The notes under the pieces are model-generated. The model was given only the letters and a program-made list of their open reading frames with translations, had not been told where the DNA came from and ran no database searches. Both the position numbers and the translations under genes were made by a program. Positions 54,215 through 62,570 of a stretch of DNA of 64,000 nt are shown here, piece after piece. The stretch is taken from assembly GCA_020056225.1 (NCBI GenBank), contig JAGVIE010000012.1, positions 1 through 64,000 of the forward strand, in the 5' to 3' direction. Origin of the DNA: Bacteroidota bacterium (GTDB taxonomy: Bacteria; Bacteroidota; Ignavibacteria; UBA10030; SZUA-254). Numbering within the stretch: position 1 is the stretch's first letter; each line of letters opens with the position of its first letter.

Positions 54215-55117
54215 ATGAACCAACAGATCAAATCGATAATCAAACGAATCATTCCACCGAGAGTTGTTTACAAACTTCGGTCAGCACTCGTACAACCTAA
54301 TCTTGTGAAAGCCAGGAGAATCTTCGAGCAAGCTGAAGTAAAGCCGGATTGGCTTGGAGCAGAGATGTTGGAAACACTTCAGCGAAAAAATCCGTTTCCA
54401 CCGGAGTATGGCTATGATCCTCAAAGTCTCGAGCGAAGGGGGAAGGAAAGGGTGCGGGAGATTCTTAGATTAATCAATAATAAAAACCTCACAAACTTTC
54501 TTGAGCTTGGCTGTTGGGATGGAATGGTAAGTTGTATTTTGCATCGTCATGGGAAAATAACAACCGCTATAGATAACAGGTCGGAAGGATTTGATGAGAG
54601 GGCAATTCGAGAAGGCGTGAAGCTTTTAAAAATGGATGCGGCACATTTGGAGTTTAAGGATGAGAGCTTCGATTTTGTATTCTCGTATGATTCGTTTGAA
54701 CATTTCACTCAACCCGATTTGGTATTACAGGAAGTAATCCGTGTGGCGAAGAAAGGTGGATACATTTATCTGGTGTTTGGACCGCTGTATATGTCGCCTA
54801 AAGGTTTACATGCTTATCGCTCGGTAACAGTGCCTTATTGCCAATTTCTTTTCCGGAAGGAAGTCCTCAGAAATTTTACTCACATGAAGGGTTTGGAGCC
54901 AATCGATTTTGATCAGCTCAACGGCTGGTCGTTAGATAACTATCGCGAGCTTTGGAATCGCTTTTCTCACTCCTTAAAGAAGGTGAAGTACTACGAGCAG
55001 ATTGATCCATCGGGTTTGGATTTGATTATGAAGTATCCGTCATGCTTCAAGAACAAAACACCGGGCTTCGATAACCTGATTGTATCATCTATTGAAGTAT
55101 TGTTTGAGAAGATATGA
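54215..55117 (+). CDS. Class I SAM-dependent methyltransferase
   Basis: 300 residues. The SAM-binding core (about 90-200) has motif I FLELGCWDGMVSC, motif II TTAIDNRSE and DESFDFVFSYDSFEHF, followed by KKGGYIYLVFGPLY: a Methyltransf_11-type fold. The N-terminal 85 residues are helical and basic. No substrate motif is seen; such genes in accessory regions often act on glycans or lipids. It stands alone between Fic and a repeat-rich gap. Confidence 0.85.
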   Translation: MNQQIKSIIKRIIPPRVVYKLRSALVQPNLVKARRIFEQAEVKPDWLGAEMLETLQRKNPFPPEYGYDPQSLERRGKERVREILRLINNKNLTNFLELGCWDGMVSCILHRHGKITTAIDNRSEGFDERAIREGVKLLKMDAAHLEFKDESFDFVFSYDSFEHFTQPDLVLQEVIRVAKKGGYIYLVFGPLYMSPKGLHAYRSVTVPYCQFLFRKEVLRNFTHMKGLEPIDFDQLNGWSLDNYRELWNRFSHSLKKVKYYEQIDPSGLDLIMKYPSCFKNKTPGFDNLIVSSIEVLFEKI

Positions 55118-55530
55118 TGAGATAATAGCTGATGTTACGCACGGTCATGATTCATTGCGAAAAATCCTAAGCACGAATACCTGCCTGCCGGGGGCTGTCT
55201 AATAAGTCCGAGAGAGTGTCACATTGAGCTTGTCGAAATGTGAAATTGAGCGGCATTGAGCCTTCGACAAGCTCAGGCAGACAGTAATTGATTCTTTTTA
55301 GACAGCCCCTTTGGCAGACGGGTCAAAATACTAAACAAATCTATAATACGAATTCTCAAAATTCTGGAAATCGGTTCTTTTATAACAGTTTTAGATTTTT
55401 GGAAATTCGAATTTGTCCCGCTTTTCGGGATGGCGCCAAAGGCGCTCATTTAGGATTTCGGATTTAGAGCTTCGAATTTTTACCCCTGAATATTACTTTT
55501 TGTAACATGAATTAATAATACTGCTCATTA
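55118..55530. repeat. 413-bp gene-free gap with a nested palindromic element
   Basis: No gene. The outer arms GGGGCTGTCTAA (55191-55202) and TTAGACAGCCCC (55298-55309) are perfect 12-bp inverted repeats. Inside, TGAGCTTGTCGAA (55225-55237) pairs with TTCGACAAGCTCA (55263-55275), and CACATT/AATGTG forms a smaller stem. Short CTGCC/GGCAG repeats lie outside the arms. Further right are hairpins TCCCG/CGGGA and GCGCC/GGCGC (about 55415-55450), then AAATCC-type units on the minus strand. It looks like a small non-coding repeat element and debris. Confidence 0.7.
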
Positions 55531-57066
55531 CTATTTCATCCCAATCTGTTCAAAGTAACTGTGGAGACTTTTCCTTGAAGCGAGGTTAATCGCTTCAGAG
55601 TAAACATCGATAGGATTTAAATCGTCGGTGAGGATTTTGGCATTCTTCATATCGGGGACAAACCGGTTATCCCATGCGTGAACTTTTTGATAACCCGGAC
55701 CATAACGCCAGTCGGGATTAAAGTCTTCGTTTCTCTCAAGTTCCCGCCACGGTTCTAACTTTCTATCGGACGCTAGAATGACTATGTTTCCAAACTGGTT
55801 GGGCGGCTCCTCAATTGGCAGAGCCACAATATTCATAAATCTTTGTTTGAGTGTTACGGCAAGCGTTGATACGATTTTATCGTGCCAGCCGATACTCTCT
55901 ACATTGACGGCAACGATTCCATTGTCTGCAAGATGATTTTTAATCAAACCGAAAACTTCTTCCGTTACGAGATGAAAAGGAATCGAACTGCTGCCGAATG
56001 CATCTAGAAGAATGACATCGTATTTATTATCCGTTGTCAATAAATATTGCCGGGCATCCATCTCGATTACATTCCCTTCGGATTTGTCGAGTCCGAAGTA
56101 CCGGTATGCCATACTCACGACAACGGGGTCGATTTCTACGGCATCAACCTTCCAGCCGTCCTGGTGGTATTGTTTGATGAGAGAGCCGCCGCCCAAACCG
56201 AGCAGAAGCATTTTGCCCGGCTGTACAAAAAAATACTTCGGTAAATCCATCACACCGCAATAATGCGTGTAGGAATTCCATGTAGCTGTGTCAGCCATAG
56301 TGTGTATGCCGCCGTCGATCAGGAGATAACGTTCATTTTCGCGGTTGAGCACGCGGATTTCTCCGTAAGGACTTTGTTCTATTGCCAGCAATCCGGTTGA
56401 CGGATCTGGGTATTCGACAGGAGCTTTCCATCCGATGAATATGGATGTGATTACAAAAATTATTATTGCCGAAACCGATGCCGCCGATTTTTTATTCAGA
56501 AGAAAACCCAAAACGGCTGTCAGCATTACCATCAGTCCGACTAAAATCGTTAATAGCGTTACACCGATATTCGGTATAAGAATGAATCCGATCAGCAGAG
56601 CTGAAAGAACGCTTGCAAGTGTAGAAATTGCGTAAAGGTTACCTGCTGTCCTTCCCACCTGACCGAGGTCGGCAGTTTTTAATTTAATTGCGTACGGACT
56701 AATCATGCCGAGAAGCATTAGCGGCGGGAAGAATAGAATAGTTGCCGCGGTAAGAAGAGCGAATCTCAAGCCGAGCGGTTCCGTCAATGTAAGAAACGGA
56801 TTCTTGATCCACGGTATGAGGACGATCCAGATTCCTGCGATCAGCATCAATGTGCAGAGTCTGGAGTATGCCGGACTCTTATCAGCCATCCTTCCGCCGA
56901 ACATATAGCCGACGCTCAATGCTGCAAGTGTAACAGTGATCAGTGCCGACCAGAGAAAAATGCTGACACCGTAGAACGGACCGAGTATGCGGGTTCCGAG
57001 AATTTCAAGCGCCAGGACTGCCGCGCCTCCAACAAATACAACGAGATACAAAAATAGTTTATTCAT
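55531..57066 (-). CDS. Membrane-anchored spermidine synthase-like protein
   Basis: 511 residues from ATG at 57066 (the frame opens at 57123, but MNKLFLYLVVFVGGAAVLAL is the natural start). The N-terminal half (about 1-210) has about seven membrane helices with ALEILGTRILGPFYG, typical of fused spermidine-synthase-like membrane proteins. The C-terminal half is a Rossmann fold with LLLGLGGGSLIKQYHQDG, VDAVEIDPVVVSMA and the aminopropyltransferase-like VILLDAFGSSSIPFHL. True polyamine activity is not certain for this architecture. Confidence 0.85.
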   Translation of the reverse strand: MNKLFLYLVVFVGGAAVLALEILGTRILGPFYGVSIFLWSALITVTLAALSVGYMFGGRMADKSPAYSRLCTLMLIAGIWIVLIPWIKNPFLTLTEPLGLRFALLTAATILFFPPLMLLGMISPYAIKLKTADLGQVGRTAGNLYAISTLASVLSALLIGFILIPNIGVTLLTILVGLMVMLTAVLGFLLNKKSAASVSAIIIFVITSIFIGWKAPVEYPDPSTGLLAIEQSPYGEIRVLNRENERYLLIDGGIHTMADTATWNSYTHYCGVMDLPKYFFVQPGKMLLLGLGGGSLIKQYHQDGWKVDAVEIDPVVVSMAYRYFGLDKSEGNVIEMDARQYLLTTDNKYDVILLDAFGSSSIPFHLVTEEVFGLIKNHLADNGIVAVNVESIGWHDKIVSTLAVTLKQRFMNIVALPIEEPPNQFGNIVILASDRKLEPWRELERNEDFNPDWRYGPGYQKVHAWDNRFVPDMKNAKILTDDLNPIDVYSEAINLASRKSLHSYFEQIGMK

Positions 57067-57152
57067 GCGGAATACTTTCTTTTGTGTCGGATAATCGATT
57101 GAGCGAATTGGTACAATATACAAATTCTAAAGAAAAGTTCAAGAATATTTGT

Positions 57153-57181
57153 TTGCATTTATATCGTACCTTTTCTATCTT
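57153..57181 (+). promoter_or_regulatory. Promoter of the TatD-radical SAM gene
   Basis: TTGCAT (57153-57158), 17 bp, TATCTT (57176-57181), 38 bp before the ATG at 57220. Confidence 0.45.
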
Positions 57182-57219
57182 AGGTTTGTCATTACATTAT
57201 TAATTTTACATCTGATCAA

Positions 57220-58638
57220 ATGTTTATAGATTCTCACGCGCATTTATTCTTTAAAGATTACCAGAACGATCTAGCTGAAGTCATAAAACGGGCGCAAGAT
57301 GCCGGTGTTGATTATATCGTCTGTCCGGGAACGGATCTGCCGACAAGCAAACAATCTGTTGAGCTTGCCGATAAATATGATATGATCTATGCCTGCGTTG
57401 GTATTCATCCGCACGATGCATCGAAAGCTGATGCGAAAGCGCTAGAAGAAATCGAGGATCTTAGTCGGCATCCAAAAGTTGTTGCCATTGGCGAGATAGG
57501 ATTGGATTATCATTACAATTATTCATCGCCTGAAAGACAACGCGAAATCTTTTCATCCCAAATCGATATCGCGCAACGACGGAATCTCCCGGTCGTGGTT
57601 CATAGCCGTGAAGCCGAGGAAGATACGATTCGGATAATCGAAGGAAAATTGAATAACGGTAAATCGTGGAGAAATAATTTGGTTCACGAATACGATCGTT
57701 ATCCGCCGCCGAAAGGTGTCTTCCATTGTTTCCCCGGTGACTCGAAGCTTGCATGGAAGCTGATTGATATGGGATTTTATGTATCGCTGACCGGTCCGGT
57801 TACGTATGGGAGTAAACCTAACAAACCGAATTCGATGGAAGAAGTTGCCGCGAAAGTTTCAGCAGAACATATCTTGCTTGAGACTGACAGTCCGTATCTT
57901 TCTCCGGCGCCGCATCGCGGAAAACGTAACGAACCTTCATACGTGAAATTGATCGCACAAAAGATTGCAGAATTGCAGGGGCTTTCAGTGGAAGATATCG
58001 GTAAGGCGAGCAGTTTTGGTGTCCATAAATTATTCGGCATCGGTAAATATCCCGAGTCGGCAATCGCTTACCGGATACGCAATTCACTTTACCTGAACAT
58101 CACTATCCGTTGTAATGCCGATTGTGTCTTTTGCGACAGGAAGGGTGAGGCGATAGTTAAAGGCAATAACTTAAGAATAACAAAAGAACCTAATGTCGAT
58201 GAAATTATCCGGACAATTGGAAATCCAAAATGGTATGAAGAAATTGTCTTCTGCGGATTCGGTGAACCAACTATCCGTCTCGACGTACTTAAGGATGTTG
58301 CAGCTTGGGTAAAAGACCAAGGTGGAAAAGTTCGTCTGAATACCGATGGACATGGTAACATCATCAATCATCGGAACATAGTTCCTGAATTAGTGGGATT
58401 GGTTGATTCGATTTCGATCAGCTTAAATTCGATGGATGTTGAACAGTACGGCAGGTTGATGCGCGTCGATGGCAGGATATTCTTCCCGGCAATGGTCGAG
58501 TTCGCGAAAGAGTGTGTAAGGAATAAGTTCGATGTTACTATGACTATGGTTGATCTTGATGAAGTGGATGAGGCGAAAGCTCGCGCTTTTGTCGATAAAG
58601 AAATCGGAGCTAAATTCAAAAACAGACCGTATTTTTAG
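57220..58638 (+). CDS. TatD-type deoxyribonuclease fused to a radical SAM domain
   Basis: 472 residues. Residues 1-265 are a TatD metallo-nuclease: HxH metal site in MFIDSHAHLF (His6, His8), GIHPHD, IGEIGLDYHY, VVHSREAEEDT and LETDSPYLSP. Residues about 285-472 are a radical SAM domain with the [4Fe-4S] motif CNADCVFC (Cys298, Cys302, Cys305) and GFGEPTIR. This matches the TatD-linked radical SAM family, here on one chain. The reaction of the radical SAM half is unknown. There is no stop or frame change between the domains, so it is a real fusion. Confidence 0.9.
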   Translation: MFIDSHAHLFFKDYQNDLAEVIKRAQDAGVDYIVCPGTDLPTSKQSVELADKYDMIYACVGIHPHDASKADAKALEEIEDLSRHPKVVAIGEIGLDYHYNYSSPERQREIFSSQIDIAQRRNLPVVVHSREAEEDTIRIIEGKLNNGKSWRNNLVHEYDRYPPPKGVFHCFPGDSKLAWKLIDMGFYVSLTGPVTYGSKPNKPNSMEEVAAKVSAEHILLETDSPYLSPAPHRGKRNEPSYVKLIAQKIAELQGLSVEDIGKASSFGVHKLFGIGKYPESAIAYRIRNSLYLNITIRCNADCVFCDRKGEAIVKGNNLRITKEPNVDEIIRTIGNPKWYEEIVFCGFGEPTIRLDVLKDVAAWVKDQGGKVRLNTDGHGNIINHRNIVPELVGLVDSISISLNSMDVEQYGRLMRVDGRIFFPAMVEFAKECVRNKFDVTMTMVDLDEVDEAKARAFVDKEIGAKFKNRPYF

Positions 58639-58645
58639 AGGTGAT

Positions 58646-60757
58646 ATGAAATTATCGTTTCTGATGTTGATTATTTTAACTGCGCCTATTATACTTTCTG
58701 CTCAGATGGTCGAAGAGTATGATCTTGGACTGCGTCAGGATAAGATGGATATAATCTTACGGATGCAGGATACAAGAACTATTTATGACGGGAAACTGAT
58801 AAGTTTATTAACCGATGCCGATCCTGTAATCCGGTCGCGCGCAGTAATGGCGTTCGGGAGTATTCAGGATACATCTGTTCTTAATTTATTAGTCGATCGT
58901 TTCGCGAACGACAAAGATCAGCAAGTCAGGTTTATGGCTGCATTTGCAATCGGACAAACTGCCGGATTACTGTACAAAAAAAGCAGGGAGACACTCGAGC
59001 ATGATCTTATCTGGAATCGGTTGGATTTATCGGATGAAGGCGGTAAACAAGGATTCAATCCAAAAGAACGGTTACTTGAAGAGATTGGCAAATTCGGCAC
59101 GGAGGAAGCTCTGACCGATATAATTACACGGTTCGGAAATATTTATCCGCCTCTGTATATGCGCGGACTTACCATGAGCATTGCACGATTCGCGGTACGA
59201 AATATTACTACAAGGGAATCGATCCAATATCTCTTGAAATCCATCAAACCAATTGATGTCGCACGCTGGCTCACTGTGTACGCACTACAACGAATCGGGA
59301 ACCAACCGGAAGTACGAACCAACCTCGAAGAGATCGTCCTACTTTATAAACACCGCGATCCACTTGTGCGGATGAATCTTGCGGCATTACTTGGGAAAGT
59401 TAAAGACGAGAAAATATGCATCGAGCCGTTGCAGAAGCTTGCCGACTTTGACGGTGATTGGCGTGTTAGAGTGAATGCACTGCGTGCCTTAAGCAATTAT
59501 GACTTGAACGGTAAGGATGAAATTGTTCGCACATTCAAACGTTCATTCCTTGCGGGCAATACAAATATAGCCGTGACTGCCTTATCGACTTTTGGAAATA
59601 CCGGTTTGAAGAAAGATGATGCGAGCAAGACGTCGAAAGAAACATTCGCGTTGCTTGAGAAAATTGCAGTCAATAGAGATAACGAATACGAATGGCAGCT
59701 TCAGGCTGAAGCAGTAACTTCACTTGCTAAGTTAGAAGGAAAAGATGCTCTTACTTTAATTAATTCTGCAAATTATTCTCAGCCTCTTCTTCAAGCACAG
59801 TTGCTTACTGCTCTCGGTTCGACAGGTTCACCGGAAGTAGATCATACTTTACTCGGCTACATTGATAGCGATAAGCCGCTCCTTTACCGTGCGGCGCTTG
59901 AAGGATTAAGCGAATTGAGCAAGAAGAATCCCGACGATTCGATAATTGTTGAGACTACCTATAACACAAGTATAAACGCTCTCAAGATTAATGATGTTGC
60001 TGTTGTAGCAACTGCCGCTGGAATATTAGGTGATTCTATCTTTATAAGAAAAACTTCAGTCAGTCCTCTACTCGAAACGCTTTCTCGCTTGCGCGTTCCG
60101 GATGATGTTGAATCAATTCAGGAGATCCTCTCGACATTAGGCAAGCTTAAAGATGATAAAGCTATCGAAGGTATCAGAAGTCAGATGGAGCAAAGGGATC
60201 GTTCGGTTGTTTATGCCGCCGCTTCCGCATTGAAGTCGATTACCGGAAAAGATTATTCATCAGACATTCCAAAATACTTCGAGCCGATATTTACCGACTT
60301 CGATTTTAAATACTTGAATTCGCTGTCTGATACGTTTAGAGTAAAAATGGAAACAATACGCGGTGATGTTGTTATGGAATTATATAATAACTATGCGCCT
60401 TTCACAGTGATGAGTTTTATTAAACTTGCGACACAGAGAGGATTTTACCGCGGACTTCCGTTTCATCGCATAGTGCCGAATTTTGTCATTCAGGGAGGCG
60501 ATCCCCGCGGCGATGGATGGGGTGGTCCGGGTTATTCAATCAGGTCTGAGTTTTCACCTCTTACGTATGAAACTGGAATGCTCGGGATTGCAAGTTCCGG
60601 CAAAGATACGGAAGGATCTCAATTCTTTATTACACAATCACCTCAACCGCATTTAGACGGAAGATACACGATTTTCGGAAAAGTTATCTCAGGTATGGAT
60701 GTGGTCAATAAGATTCAGTTGGATGACCACATATTTGATATTAAGTTGGCCCAATAA
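58646..60757 (+). CDS. HEAT-repeat protein fused to a cyclophilin-type prolyl isomerase
   Basis: 703 residues from ATG 58646, where a signal peptide begins (MKLSFLMLIILTAPIILSAQ) after GAGGTG; the frame opens upstream at 58550 without a signal. Residues about 35-555 are HEAT repeats (VIRSRAVMAFGSIQDTSVL and similar). Residues about 565-703 are a cyclophilin PPIase: GFYRGLPFHRIVPNFVIQGG, GTEGSQFF-like DTEGSQFFITQSPQPHLDG, FGKVISGMDVV. The catalytic Arg and the Phe/Gln/His positions are kept. Exported, so probably a periplasmic folding factor with a scaffold arm. Confidence 0.9.
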   Translation: MKLSFLMLIILTAPIILSAQMVEEYDLGLRQDKMDIILRMQDTRTIYDGKLISLLTDADPVIRSRAVMAFGSIQDTSVLNLLVDRFANDKDQQVRFMAAFAIGQTAGLLYKKSRETLEHDLIWNRLDLSDEGGKQGFNPKERLLEEIGKFGTEEALTDIITRFGNIYPPLYMRGLTMSIARFAVRNITTRESIQYLLKSIKPIDVARWLTVYALQRIGNQPEVRTNLEEIVLLYKHRDPLVRMNLAALLGKVKDEKICIEPLQKLADFDGDWRVRVNALRALSNYDLNGKDEIVRTFKRSFLAGNTNIAVTALSTFGNTGLKKDDASKTSKETFALLEKIAVNRDNEYEWQLQAEAVTSLAKLEGKDALTLINSANYSQPLLQAQLLTALGSTGSPEVDHTLLGYIDSDKPLLYRAALEGLSELSKKNPDDSIIVETTYNTSINALKINDVAVVATAAGILGDSIFIRKTSVSPLLETLSRLRVPDDVESIQEILSTLGKLKDDKAIEGIRSQMEQRDRSVVYAAASALKSITGKDYSSDIPKYFEPIFTDFDFKYLNSLSDTFRVKMETIRGDVVMELYNNYAPFTVMSFIKLATQRGFYRGLPFHRIVPNFVIQGGDPRGDGWGGPGYSIRSEFSPLTYETGMLGIASSGKDTEGSQFFITQSPQPHLDGRYTIFGKVISGMDVVNKIQLDDHIFDIKLAQ

Positions 60758-60761
60758 TTAA

Positions 60762-61667
60762 TTATTTTTGCTTCTCTTTGTATTCGTCGTACGTTTTTTG
60801 ATGTGCAGGATCAATCTTTGATAGCCGGTCGAAAACGAATGGATCGGAGCTTCCCGTGAAAATCTCTGCAATTTCAAGATATTTTGTGTCGAAAAATGTT
60901 CGGATCATCAAACTTGGTTGGTTGATTTTCTCTCGAAGTTTTCTTATTTTGTCCAGAGCGGAAAGCATTCTTTTGTACGATCTTGTTTGATCGCTGAAAA
61001 GAGAATCAAGCCCCCGCTTATGATAAGTGTGAACCGCCTTCCTAACATCCTGGAACTTTGGATTAATAAGTTCATCGACGAGTTGTGCGCGTGAAAACGT
61101 TCCCTGACCGGAAGGTTCCCATCCTTTCGTCTCAGTGGTCGCGCCGCGTGCCAGATTGACTGTCTCCATTGCCCTTTGAAAATAAGGAGTGCCGCCGTAT
61201 TGCTTATAAGTGTCGGCATTATATCCCAGGATAAGATAAAGATAATAATCGATAAAACTTAAGAGTGGGTCGAACTGCGAACTGCTGTGTATCAATGCCT
61301 GGTTGCGGATATAATCGAATTCCCATTTATCATCAAGCATTCTCAGCACAGCAGTATTACGGCTGGAATGAAATATAGGACGCTGGCTGCCGACAAAAGC
61401 CTGCGCGACGTAATGGTGCTCACCGACGGAACTATGAATAGATATCGTGAATGAGCATTTAATTTTTTCGTTTGCACTTTCGTCATTCGACCATCGATAT
61501 GAATTAATATACTGCTTCAACTGCTGGACGAAGTCGGATAGATTATCCTGTGCCTCGGTGGTTGACAAAGATTCAAGATTAAGGTTGATATCGCATTCGA
61601 TTTCCTGCGCGAATGAAACAGAAATTAATAAAAGAGTACAGACGATTGATGCAAAAATGTGTCTCAT
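60762..61667 (-). CDS. DUF4835 family protein
   Basis: 301 residues from ATG at 61667, chosen because GGAGA precedes it; the frame opens at 61679. Signal peptide (1-20, ending SFAQ). DUF4835 is found in Bacteroidota; features here include INLNLESLSTTEAQ-like (QEIECDINLNLESL), SLLSFIDYYLYLILGYNADTY (positions about 135-155) and LNPKFQDVRKA-like segments. The function is unknown; it is presumed periplasmic. It is convergent with the cyclophilin gene, four bases apart. Confidence 0.8.
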   Translation of the reverse strand: MRHIFASIVCTLLLISVSFAQEIECDINLNLESLSTTEAQDNLSDFVQQLKQYINSYRWSNDESANEKIKCSFTISIHSSVGEHHYVAQAFVGSQRPIFHSSRNTAVLRMLDDKWEFDYIRNQALIHSSSQFDPLLSFIDYYLYLILGYNADTYKQYGGTPYFQRAMETVNLARGATTETKGWEPSGQGTFSRAQLVDELINPKFQDVRKAVHTYHKRGLDSLFSDQTRSYKRMLSALDKIRKLREKINQPSLMIRTFFDTKYLEIAEIFTGSSDPFVFDRLSKIDPAHQKTYDEYKEKQK

Positions 61668-61760
61668 ATAAGTCTCCAATGTTATCTGAAATATAGATAA
61701 TCTAATTCAATTGGGCAAGTCGATCATAATAATCTAAAAAACATAGCTAAAGGAGGTACT

Positions 61761-62561
61761 ATGGGGAAATTTCTATTTGTGATGTTCCTGTTCGTTCAAA
61801 CATCATTTTGTGGATTTGAGCGAACGGAAATCGGTGCAAGGGCGATGGCATTCGGGAATAGCTACGCCGGGTTAGGGGATGATGTCTGGGCAATTTATCA
61901 TAACGCCGGAGGTATCGCACGTCTTAATAGATGGCAGGCATCTGTATTCTACTCACCACAGCCGTACGGACTCAGCGAACTTTCACTTGCTGCGGCAGCC
62001 GTAGTTATACCTGCGAAGTTCGGTAATTTTGGATTCTCTGTGCGGAAGTACGGATTCGAATTGTATCGTGAAATCTCAGGGACATTAACCTACGCGAACA
62101 CAATTTCCGGGGTCAACCTCGGTTTGAATATTAATTATCATTCCGTCGTTATCAAATCCTACGGATCGGCGGTAGCCGTGGGTCTGGATTTCGGTGTGCT
62201 CGTTCCTGTGATTGATCGTCTGAGCTGGGGTATCTTTATAAAAAACTTTAACTCCCCGACCATTGGAAGATCAAAAGAAAAACTGCCGCAAACTTTCTCA
62301 ACCGGCGTGGCATACCTACCGCTGGAAAGCTTAACGTTGCTTCTCGATTTTCAGAAAGATATTTCCTTTGATCCAACGGCTCGGTTCGGTTTCGAATATC
62401 GTATCATCAATGCCGTTGCGCTTAGGGGCGGAGCTGCCGATGAACCTTCACAGTTTGCAGGCGGTATAGGTCTTACTTATTCTATCTTCCAGTTTGATTA
62501 TGCTTTTTCAACCCATCAGGAATTGGGCTGGACGCATTCGTTCTCTTTAACGATTCGATAG
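61761..62561 (+). CDS. PorV/PorQ-like outer-membrane barrel
   Basis: 266 residues with a signal peptide (about 1-17). The N-terminal EIGARAMAFGNSYAGLGDDV and YHNAGGIARL are typical of the PorV/PorQ/UPF0164 group, whose members act with the T9SS shuttle or attachment complex. The rest alternates polar and hydrophobic residues as a beta-barrel of about 14 strands and ends in LTIR. AAAGGAGG lies before the ATG. It fits the T9SS cargo proteins in this window, though no core Por genes are here. Confidence 0.78.
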   Translation: MGKFLFVMFLFVQTSFCGFERTEIGARAMAFGNSYAGLGDDVWAIYHNAGGIARLNRWQASVFYSPQPYGLSELSLAAAAVVIPAKFGNFGFSVRKYGFELYREISGTLTYANTISGVNLGLNINYHSVVIKSYGSAVAVGLDFGVLVPVIDRLSWGIFIKNFNSPTIGRSKEKLPQTFSTGVAYLPLESLTLLLDFQKDISFDPTARFGFEYRIINAVALRGGAADEPSQFAGGIGLTYSIFQFDYAFSTHQELGWTHSFSLTIR

Positions 62562-62570
62562 GAGAATATT

